64,000 nucleotides of DNA from Streptomyces bauhiniae (GTDB taxonomy: Bacteria; Actinomycetota; Actinomycetes; Streptomycetales; Streptomycetaceae): contig NZ_SRRT01000003.1 of assembly GCF_004784475.1 (NCBI RefSeq), forward strand, positions 124,001-188,000, in the 5' to 3' direction. The notes under the pieces are model-generated. The model did no database searches, was not told the origin of the DNA, and saw nothing but the letters and a program-made list of their open reading frames with translations. This document shows positions 57,570 through 64,000 of this stretch, piece by piece (position 1 is the stretch's first letter; each line of letters opens with the position of its first letter). A program made the position numbers and the translations under genes.

Positions 57570-58430
57570 TCACAGCTCCTTGCGGAGATCCCGCAGGATC
57601 TCCTTCGTGCGTTGTGCCGTGGCGGCCTGCGCCGCCATGCGGTCCATGACCTCCAGGTGGGTGGCCACCTCGGAGCGCGCGTCGAGGTAGACCGCGCCGG
57701 TCAGGTACTCGCTGTAGACCATGTCCGGGAGTTCGGGCATGGCGAACCGGAACAGTACGAAGGGGCCGTACGTGCCCGGATGCGGCCCGTTGGCGAACGG
57801 GGCCACCTGGAGGGTGACGCCGGGCAGCGTCGTGGCCTCCAGGAGTTTGTCGAGCTGGGCGCGCATCACCTCGGGTCCGCCGACCGGGCGGCGCAGGGCG
57901 GTCTCGTCCATCACGGCCCAGAAGCGGGGCGCGTCGGGGCGGGTGAGGAGTTCCTGACGGCGCATCCGGAGGTCGACGTGGCGTTCGATGTCGTCAGGGC
58001 TGGTCTGCCCGATGGCGCCGGATCTGAGCACCCCGCGCGCGTAGTCCTCGGTCTGGAGCAGTCCGGGGACGAAGTGCGGCTCGTAGGAGCGGATGAGCGA
58101 GGCGGCGCCCTCCAGGCTGACGTACATGGAGAACCAGCCGGGCAGGATGTCGTGGAACCGCTGCCACCAGCCGGGCCGGTTGGCCTCCTCGGCGAGCTGG
58201 ACGAAGAGTTCGGCCTCGTCGTCCGGAACGCCGTAGGACTTCAGCAGGAGTTGGAGGTACGGGATCTTGAGGGAGACCTCGGCCATCTCCATGCGGCGCA
58301 CGGTGGCGGGGGCGACGCGCAGGACGCGGGCGGCCTCCTCGCGCTTGAGCCCGGCGCGTTCCCGCAGGTCCAGCAGGCGGCGGCCGAGGACCACCTGACC
58401 CACGGTCGGCGCGGACCGCGGTTCGCTCAC
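57570..58430 (-). CDS. Scr1-type XRE regulator (HTH plus DUF5753)
   Basis: A 286-residue regulator. The HTH is at residues 10-65 (LGRRLLDLRERAGLKREEAARVL and PATVRRMEMAEVSLKIPYLQLLL). DUF5753 follows, with IRSYEPHFVPGLLQTEDYARGVL and VTLQVAPFANGPHPGTYGPFVLFRF. I chose GTG at 58430 with GGAGG seven bases upstream, because longer in-frame versions add an Arg-rich tail not seen in the family. Paired with DUF397 and divergent from an ATPase gene, the common three-gene arrangement in streptomycetes. Confidence 0.92.
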   Translation of the reverse strand: MSEPRSAPTVGQVVLGRRLLDLRERAGLKREEAARVLRVAPATVRRMEMAEVSLKIPYLQLLLKSYGVPDDEAELFVQLAEEANRPGWWQRFHDILPGWFSMYVSLEGAASLIRSYEPHFVPGLLQTEDYARGVLRSGAIGQTSPDDIERHVDLRMRRQELLTRPDAPRFWAVMDETALRRPVGGPEVMRAQLDKLLEATTLPGVTLQVAPFANGPHPGTYGPFVLFRFAMPELPDMVYSEYLTGAVYLDARSEVATHLEVMDRMAAQAATAQRTKEILRDLRKEL

Positions 58431-58640
58431 GTTGCCACCTCCGACGGAAGGGATACCGGTTGCCTGGGCGGGGATACCCGGTGCGGGGGCCCCGACAGCC
58501 CTGCGGCGCCGTTCGAAGACGCATTCGACGATCCGGGCGGATCGGCGAGGGTCCCAATTGGCGCCGCGCGAGGTGCTGTTGCGAGCAGTGTGCCACGGCC
58601 GTTCACCGCGTCCTACCGCACTCTGCATTTTTCAGAGTGA

Positions 58641-58653
58641 CACTTGCCAAGTG
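58641..58653. promoter_or_regulatory. Palindrome between the Scr1 regulator and the ATPase gene
   Basis: CACTTGCCAAGTG is a perfect 6-1-6 palindrome; with one unpaired base on one side it extends to GTGACACTTG/CAAGTGTTCAC. It lies 18 bp before the ATPase start and could be the operator of the divergent regulator. Confidence 0.55.
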
Positions 58654-58670
58654 TTCACGGCGGGGAGATA

Positions 58671-59369
58671 GTGGCAAGCGTGATTCCGTCCGCGCCCTTA
58701 GGAACAGACTCCGCCGCAGACCGTTCCCGTCCCGGCGTCGCACCGGCACCGGCAACGGCCGGGGCCGGCCGCCGGTTCCGCTTCGAGCTGGCCGCGCATC
58801 CGGGCTCCCCGGCCCAGGCCAGACGCCTGGCGCGGACCCGGCTCGCCGGCTGGTCGGTGTGCGCGGACACCTGTGAGAGCGCGGTCCTGGTCGTCTCCGA
58901 GCTGGTCACCAACGCCGTCGTGCACACCGCGAGCAGTCGCGTGGTGTGCGAACTGGCCGACCACGACGGCCTGGTGCGCATAGCCGTACGGGACGAGGGC
59001 TGCGCGCCCGGCGAGCCCCACCCGGCACAGCAGCGCCCCGACGAGGAGCACGGGAGGGGGTTGCTTCTGGTCGCCGCGCTGTGCCGGGCCTGGGGTGCCC
59101 AGGAGTACGGTCCGGGCCTGCTGGTCTGGGCCGAGCTGGACCGCGGCCCCGCCACGGAAGGCCGGCCCGAAACCCCGGCGCACACGGACACCGACGACAC
59201 CCGCGCCGCCACCGAACCCCGCCACGACCTCGGCTGGGGCACGCGCGGCAAACCCGACCCGTCCCGCGCCCCGGGCGAGGACGTACGCTCCGCCCCCGCC
59301 CGCCACATCCGGGTGCCGGAGCAGTACGCCCGTGCCGCCGAACGGGCCGAGGCCTGGAGCCGGTCGTGA
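58671..59369 (+). CDS. HATPase_c anti-sigma-like ATP-binding protein
   Basis: A 232-residue protein with a GHKL ATPase domain at residues 40-150: SAVLVVSELVTNAVVHT is the N-box, VRDEGCAPGEP a G1 box with one changed position, and HGRGLLLVAALCRAWG the G2 box. This is the RsbW/SpoIIAB-like class so common in Streptomyces. The last 80 residues are polar and probably disordered. GTG at 58671 has GGGGAG four bases upstream. The stop overlaps the next gene by four bases. Confidence 0.85.
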   Translation: MASVIPSAPLGTDSAADRSRPGVAPAPATAGAGRRFRFELAAHPGSPAQARRLARTRLAGWSVCADTCESAVLVVSELVTNAVVHTASSRVVCELADHDGLVRIAVRDEGCAPGEPHPAQQRPDEEHGRGLLLVAALCRAWGAQEYGPGLLVWAELDRGPATEGRPETPAHTDTDDTRAATEPRHDLGWGTRGKPDPSRAPGEDVRSAPARHIRVPEQYARAAERAEAWSRS

Positions 59370-59788
59370 CCGGCGCCGCCGGGCAGCCGCTCGGTCTGAA
59401 CACGCTGGTCCGGCTCGGACGCGGCCGCCCCGCTCCGGACCGGGTCCCCGGACCGCCCGTACCCGAGGGCATGACCGCCCCGCTCGGCTGCGACGCCGTC
59501 GCCATGCCCGACCGCCTGGCCGCCCTGATCGTCCCCCGACTCCCCCGGGTGGGCTGTGTGTACGCCGAGGGCGGCCGCTGGTGGTGGCTCGTCCCGGCCG
59601 ACTCCGACTACGCGCTCCCCTGGCCCGCCCCCGCCCAGTACGCCCCCGGCGCCCCCGTCCCCCGCACCGCCCATCTGCTGCGCCGCCCGGCCGGCACGAT
59701 CCCCTACACCCCGCCGATCCCGCTCTACCTGGCCCTGTGCCGGGTCACCGGCACCACCCCGGACTGGTCCCGCCCCATATCGGCCTGA
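59366..59788 (+). CDS. Conserved hypothetical protein coupled to the ATPase
   Basis: A 140-residue Pro-rich soluble protein starting MTGAAGQPLGLNTLVRLGRG. A compact centre, CVYAEGGRWWWLVPADSDYALPWP, is followed by AHLLRRPAGTIPYTPPIPLYLALC. I do not recognise a family. The GTGA overlap with the ATPase gene shows the two are translated together, which suggests a joint function. Confidence 0.65.
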   Translation: MTGAAGQPLGLNTLVRLGRGRPAPDRVPGPPVPEGMTAPLGCDAVAMPDRLAALIVPRLPRVGCVYAEGGRWWWLVPADSDYALPWPAPAQYAPGAPVPRTAHLLRRPAGTIPYTPPIPLYLALCRVTGTTPDWSRPISA

Positions 59789-59921
59789 CGGCATCCTGCC
59801 CCGCGCACCCCCGCCCGCCGTCCCTCCCCGCGCACCCCCGTACGCCCCCGCTCGCGCTCTGCCCGAGCCGGGCGCCCGCGGCGATAGTGGCCGTTCGGTC
59901 ACGGCGAGGGGGAGGTCCGCG

Positions 59922-61895
59922 GTGCGGCGGCAGCGGCGGGGACGGAACAAGCCGGGCGAATCAGGGAACCCTGACGGCCCCGAGGTCTCGGAGTCCGAGC
60001 GGCTCCTCTTCGGCGGCCCCCTCCGGTACGACATGGGGTGGAACGAGCACGCCGACGCCTTCCTGGAGCTGAGCCTGCGCTCGATGGTGCGGCGGCTGCC
60101 CGGCATGCTGGCGTCCAGTCTGGAGCTGGCCCGACAGGCGGACTCGAGGGCCGCCCGTACCGTACTCGCCGCCGAGGTGGGCCGGGGTGTGGCCCAGGCG
60201 GTGAGCCTGCTGGCCGTCAACAGCGCGCTCGGCAGCCTGCTCACCGGCCCCGACATCGAGAACCGGCTGCGCGCCGCCGTACCCGCCCTCGCGGTGATGG
60301 CCGTGACGATGCTGATCTCGGCGCTGCTGCGGGCCGCCTCCACCTATGCCACCGGGCGCCTGGAGCCCAAGGTGGAGCGGGTGGCGACCGAGCTGTATCT
60401 GGAGCGGGCGGCCAATGTGGAGCTGGCCGCGATCGAGGACCACGCCTTCCACAAGCTGCTGGACACCGCGCAGTACGGCGCCCGCTCGGCGCGCCACATG
60501 ATCTCCTACAGCGCGCGGGTGATCAACGCGCTGATCTCGCTGCTGGCGGCCGCCGGTGTGCTGACCGTGCTGCATCCCGCGCTGCTTCCGCTGCTGGTCA
60601 CCATGACGCTGCCGAGCGCCTGGAGCGCGCTGACCAACGCGCGGCGGCGCTACGAGTCGTTCCACACCTGGGTGCAGCACGTACGGGCCGGGCAGCTCAT
60701 CGGCAGTCTGCTGACCGAGCCGGGAGCGGCGCCGGAGATCCGGGTGCACGGGGTCGGCCCGTTCCTGCTGCGGCACTACCGGGCGATGTCGGAGACGGCG
60801 GAGGCCGAGCAGGCCCGGCTCTCCCGGCTCGCGGCCCGCACCGGGCTGGCGGCGGCCGCCTGGACGGGGCTGGCGACCCTCGCCACCTACGCCACCCTGG
60901 GCGCGCTGCTGCTGGCCGGGGCGATGGCTCTCTCGGTGGCGGGTACGGCGGTGATCGCCATCCGTACCGGCTCGGCGAGCCTGGACACGCTGGTGCTGGA
61001 GATCAACCAGTTGCACGAGGAGGCGCTGTTCGTCGGGGACCTGAAGCGACTGTACGTGGAGGCGGCCGAGCGGGCGATCCCGGTGGGCGGGGAGGAACTG
61101 CCGGAGGAGCCGAAGGAGATCAGGTTCGAGGACGTCACCTTCAGCTATCCCGGTGAGGCGGCGCGGCCCGCGCTGGACGGGGTGAGCCTCAGTCTGCCCA
61201 TGGGCCGGATCATCGCGCTGGTCGGCGAGAACGGTTCGGGCAAGACGACCCTGGTCAAGCTGCTCGCGGGCCTGTATGCGCCGGACCGGGGGCGGGTGCT
61301 GTGGGACGGGGTGGACGCGGCGCGGGCGGACCGGCGGCGGCTGGCCGAGCGGGTGGCGATGGTGGCGCAGGACTTCAAGCGGTGGCCGTTCACTGCGCGG
61401 GTCAACGTGGCGGTGGGCCGTTCCTCCGTACCGATGACCGAGGAGCGGCTGGCGGCGGCGGTCGCGGAGGCCGGTGCCGAGGAGGTGGTCGCGGGTCTGC
61501 CGCGCGGTCTGGACACCCTGCTGGCCCGTAATTTCACCGGCGGCCACGAGCTGTCCGGGGGCCAGTGGCAGCGGCTCGGGATCGCGCGGGCCGCCTACCG
61601 GCGCGGTGGCATCCTGATCGTGGACGAGCCGACGGCGGCGCTGGACGCGCGGGCCGAGCTGGCGGTGTTCGAGAAGATCCGGGCGCTGGCGGGCAGCGGG
61701 CAGACCGTCGTACTGATCACGCACCGGCTCGCCTCGGTCCGGCACGCGGATCTGGTGCATGTGCTGGAGCGGGGCCGGCTGGTGGAGTCCGGCAGCCCGG
61801 AGGAGCTGCTCGCGCGGGGCGGGGTGTACGCGGAGCTGTACGCGCTCCAGGCCGGGCAGTTCACCGCCCCCGTTCCCGCGCCGAGGTCCGGCTGA
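59922..61895 (+). CDS. ABC transporter, fused permease and ATPase
   Basis: A 657-residue half-transporter of the exporter type. The membrane domain spans about residues 60-340 with five or six helices. The nucleotide-binding domain has Walker A LVGENGSGKTTLVKLLAG near residue 430, the signature ELSGGQWQRLGIARA, Walker B ILIVDEPTAALD, and the switch His in VVLITHRLASV. Substrate unknown; likely acts as a dimer. GTG at 59922 with GGGGAGG seven bases upstream; the Arg-rich start looks cytoplasmic. Confidence 0.85.
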   Translation: MRRQRRGRNKPGESGNPDGPEVSESERLLFGGPLRYDMGWNEHADAFLELSLRSMVRRLPGMLASSLELARQADSRAARTVLAAEVGRGVAQAVSLLAVNSALGSLLTGPDIENRLRAAVPALAVMAVTMLISALLRAASTYATGRLEPKVERVATELYLERAANVELAAIEDHAFHKLLDTAQYGARSARHMISYSARVINALISLLAAAGVLTVLHPALLPLLVTMTLPSAWSALTNARRRYESFHTWVQHVRAGQLIGSLLTEPGAAPEIRVHGVGPFLLRHYRAMSETAEAEQARLSRLAARTGLAAAAWTGLATLATYATLGALLLAGAMALSVAGTAVIAIRTGSASLDTLVLEINQLHEEALFVGDLKRLYVEAAERAIPVGGEELPEEPKEIRFEDVTFSYPGEAARPALDGVSLSLPMGRIIALVGENGSGKTTLVKLLAGLYAPDRGRVLWDGVDAARADRRRLAERVAMVAQDFKRWPFTARVNVAVGRSSVPMTEERLAAAVAEAGAEEVVAGLPRGLDTLLARNFTGGHELSGGQWQRLGIARAAYRRGGILIVDEPTAALDARAELAVFEKIRALAGSGQTVVLITHRLASVRHADLVHVLERGRLVESGSPEELLARGGVYAELYALQAGQFTAPVPAPRSG

Positions 61896-61914
61896 GCCGG
61901 GCCCTTTCAGACGT

Positions 61915-62091
61915 TCAGTCCACGCCCTCGGCGCCGCGCAGGATCACCAGGAACGTGTCGGTCGCCAGGTCCATCACGACCTCGACCGGCATTCCTTCCT
62001 GCCGTCGCTCGTGCGCGAACTCCTCCGCGGGCCATGAGCCGCGCGGGCCGCCTGCGGGAAAGCGTTCGAGCACCGTCCGCCCCATCACCAT
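61915..62091 (-). CDS. Small hypothetical protein, 58 aa
   Basis: A short protein starting MVMGRTVLERFPAGGP, with a hydrophobic C-terminal stretch VVMDLATDTFLVILRG that is too short and polar to be a clear membrane helix. ATG at 62091 has GGAGG six bases upstream. Convergent with the ABC transporter gene. The high-quality ribosome binding site is the main support. Confidence 0.55.
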   Translation of the reverse strand: MVMGRTVLERFPAGGPRGSWPAEEFAHERRQEGMPVEVVMDLATDTFLVILRGAEGVD

Positions 62092-62276
62092 CTCGCACCT
62101 CCAGTCATGCGTCGTGCTTACCGAAGTCAACGCGCTGGAGGGGGTGATCGCCTCGCCCGGTGACGGGACTGAGACGTAGCCGACACCGGTTCACAGCCGA
62201 ACGTGAACGTCCGCTCACCAAATGGCAGCAGCGGGCGCGTTCGGTGCCCGGACGGACACGGAACGGCACAGGACGG

Positions 62277-62921
62277 TCAGTGGTCGTACTCGTCGTGCAG
62301 GCGGAGCCGGTCGCCGCCGTGCGGGTGGCGGCCGACGGCGGTGAGGTCGAGCAGGCCGGAGAGGGCGCCGATGCCGTCCAGGGCGTCGTCGTACACCGAG
62401 TAGGTGTGGAAGATCCGGTCGCCGTCGCGCAGGAAGCAGCTCAGGCCGGGGCGTTCGGCGGGGGCGCCGGCGCGGTCCACGGTCGCCTCGAAGTCGCGGT
62501 TGAAGTCGCTGGGGCAGGAGGAGTACCAGGGCAGGGTCCAGCCCATCCGTGCCTTGAAGGGCAGCAGCCGGGTGAAGGGGGCGAGCGAGACGGCCGCGAA
62601 GGCGGTGTCGCGGGCCCGGAGATGGGCGAGGGGGCCGATCTGGTCGAGGAAGGCAGCGCAGCAGGGGCAGCCCGCCTCCTGCTCCGGCGCGAACATGAAG
62701 TGGTGGACGACGAGCTGGGCGCGGTCCCCGAACAGGTCGAGCAGGGTGGCCTTGCCGTCGCCGCCCTCGAAGACGTACTCGTCGGCGACCTCGACCACGG
62801 GCAGCCGCCGCCGTTCCTCGCCGAGCGCGGCCCGTGCCCGTTCGACGGCCTGCTCCTTGCGCCGTAACTCCTCGCGCGCCGCCCGCCACCGCTCGCGGCT
62901 GACGATCTCCGGAAACGACAT
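62277..62921 (-). CDS. DUF899 thioredoxin-like protein
   Basis: A 214-residue protein of the DUF899 family, which has a thioredoxin-like fold. Characteristic pieces are VSRERWRAAREELRRKE, YVFEGGDGKATLLDLFGDRAQLVVHHFMF, and GCPCCAAFLDQIG, whose Cys pair is in the position of a redox site. SCFLRDGDRIFHTYSVY follows. The family's reaction is not established. ATG at 62921 has GGAGGG three bases upstream, which favours this start over a much longer in-frame ORF. Confidence 0.85.
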   Translation of the reverse strand: MSFPEIVSRERWRAAREELRRKEQAVERARAALGEERRRLPVVEVADEYVFEGGDGKATLLDLFGDRAQLVVHHFMFAPEQEAGCPCCAAFLDQIGPLAHLRARDTAFAAVSLAPFTRLLPFKARMGWTLPWYSSCPSDFNRDFEATVDRAGAPAERPGLSCFLRDGDRIFHTYSVYDDALDGIGALSGLLDLTAVGRHPHGGDRLRLHDEYDH

Positions 62922-63019
62922 GAGCCCTCCAGTCCGACGGTCCGTTCGGGGTGCAGACCGTGGACGGGGGGACAACTCATCGGCGTGCGGCGGATTTTTT
63001 TCCGGTGAGCGGTGCGCGG

Positions 63020-64000
63020 TTACGCGGCCTTGCCGAGCCCGGTCCAGTCCGGGCCCCCGGCCTCCAGTTCCCGCAGCGCGGACTGGAGCTGGCCGGTGTG
63101 GCGGGGGGTGAGGCGGCCGGTGTCGTCCAGGTGGACCGCGCAGGCGGTGGTGGTGTCGACCAGCCGTTCCAGCACGGCGGCCACCTGGTCGGTGCCCCGC
63201 GTGTGCCGGGCCAGGGTGGGCAGTTCGGCGGCGGAGACGGCGATGGCGGTACGGGCCTCGGCCAGCGCGCGGTACGCCTCGCGGCGCAGCGCCCAGCGCT
63301 CGGTGTGGTCGCCGGTCTCGGTGAGGACGTGCACGAGGTAGGCGTGCGCGGCGCCCCCGGCGGCGGCGAGCCGGGCCCGGACCCCGGCGCCGTGGCGGCC
63401 CGGCATCGGCAGGTGGCCGACGATCAGGACGAGCGCGCAGGCCACCATGGTCTCGGCGATCCGCCCGAGGCATGCCTGCGGTTCCCCGCCGACCATGATC
63501 AGGGCGAGCACGAGCACCGTGACCACGGCGGTCAGCGCGGCGAAGTGCCGGGTGGAGACGGGCAGCAGCGCGCCGCACACCGTGACCAGCACGATCAGCC
63601 CGGCCGGGTGGGGCAACAGCGCGGCCAGACCGGCGAACACCAGCGCGCCCAGCACGGTCCCGGCGGCCCGGCACAGCACGCGGGAGACCAGCGGGCCGAG
63701 GTCGGGCTTGACGAGGAAGACGGCGGTGAGCGGCAGCCAGTACCAGTGCGGGTGGCTGCCGTACCAGCCGGTGTGGTGCAGCGCCTGGGCGATGCCCGCT
63801 CCGGCGCCGAAGCAGAGGGCGACGCGCAGCCCGTACTCGCGGCCCGCCGTGCCGGTCATGGCCCGCAGCGCGCCGCGTATCCCGCCGCGCCGGCCGAGGG
63901 TGAGGTGGCGGGCGCTGCCGGCGCGGTCGAACGCCTCGGCGGCGCGCAGCAGGGCGTCGTCGAGGGCGCGCAGGGCGGGCGCGGCACGGGTGGGGGCGGG
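63020..64000 (-). CDS. FUSC-family membrane protein, N-terminus beyond window
   Basis: The frame stays open to the right window edge, so 326 residues of a longer protein are visible. A cluster of five or six hydrophobic helices (YGLRVALCFGAGAGIAQAL, LPLTAVFLVKPD, LGALVFAGLAALL) carries the fusaric-acid-resistance/YccS-like FUSC motif FLVKPDLGPLVSRVLCRAAGTVLGAL. The C-terminal 110 residues are soluble and helical. Family members are thought to export aromatic acids. The internal ATG at 63859 is not the start, since homologous sequence extends upstream. Confidence 0.8.
   Translation of the reverse strand, partial: PAPTRAAPALRALDDALLRAAEAFDRAGSARHLTLGRRGGIRGALRAMTGTAGREYGLRVALCFGAGAGIAQALHHTGWYGSHPHWYWLPLTAVFLVKPDLGPLVSRVLCRAAGTVLGALVFAGLAALLPHPAGLIVLVTVCGALLPVSTRHFAALTAVVTVLVLALIMVGGEPQACLGRIAETMVACALVLIVGHLPMPGRHGAGVRARLAAAGGAAHAYLVHVLTETGDHTERWALRREAYRALAEARTAIAVSAAELPTLARHTRGTDQVAAVLERLVDTTTACAVHLDDTGRLTPRHTGQLQSALRELEAGGPDWTGLGKAA

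Noticed and set aside
57138..58640. Plus-strand frame of 500 codons over the Scr1/DUF397 genes
   Set aside because: Antisense shadow; the minus strand carries two recognised families with good ribosome sites.

Overview
The window is high-G+C actinobacterial DNA. Codon use, many GTG starts, ATGA/GTGA stop-start overlaps, and genes such as whiA, rbpB, mycothiol-type DinB proteins, DUF397/Scr1 pairs and a YvcK-RapZ-WhiA operon all point to a Streptomyces chromosome. From memory the order ctaB-tkt-tal-zwf-opcA-pgl-pgi-rbpB-secG-tpiA-pgk-gap-whiA-yvcK-rapZ-uvrC-uvrA-terC-uvrB resembles the S. coelicolor SCO1930s-SCO1970s core region; I could not check this. I see no tRNA, rRNA, CRISPR array, insertion sequence or prophage.

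Region 1 (1-16.6 kb) is central carbon metabolism: heme O synthase ctaB divergent from a pentose-phosphate operon tkt-tal-zwf-opcA-pgl, whose last four genes are tightly packed. A 1614-residue helicase-nuclease of a type found in defence loci sits between pgl and pgi on the opposite strand. Region 2 (16.7-25.5 kb) holds an MFS exporter, the RbpA paralogue rbpB, secG and the glycolytic genes gap-pgk-tpiA separated by strong hairpins, then a large secreted M14 carboxypeptidase. Region 3 (25.6-30.8 kb) is the overlapping operon uvrC-rapZ-yvcK-whiA, linking repair, cell-envelope precursor control and sporulation.

Region 4 (31-45 kb) contains a HTH regulator with a heavily structured leader, a Tat lipoprotein Rieske protein, a LacI-fructokinase pair, uvrA, a DinB-like protein, a metallo-beta-lactamase-fold hydrolase, aroQ, a Ca2+/H+ antiporter, and a ter cluster (terC under a predicted manganese riboswitch, a TerD fusion, terD). 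Region 5 (45-54 kb) has uvrB, an MHYT sensor, a secreted GDPD, ogt, the psuG-psuK pair, a methyltransferase and corA. Region 6 (54-64 kb) is accessory: a degenerate uridine-kinase-like protein, a frameshifted DUF2293 gene, an orphan gltD, a Scr1/DUF397 regulator pair beside an anti-sigma-like ATPase, an ABC exporter, a DUF899 protein and a truncated FUSC protein.

The strongest regulatory signals are two. First, four exact matches to the actinobacterial RecA-independent DNA-damage promoter (TTGTCRGTG-N8-TANNNT, recognised with PafBC) lie before uvrA, uvrB, ogt and the MFS exporter, with a degraded copy before uvrC next to two perfect DnaA boxes. Second, a yybP-ykoY-type element precedes terC, and its 3' P1 strand is exactly complementary to the terC ribosome binding site.
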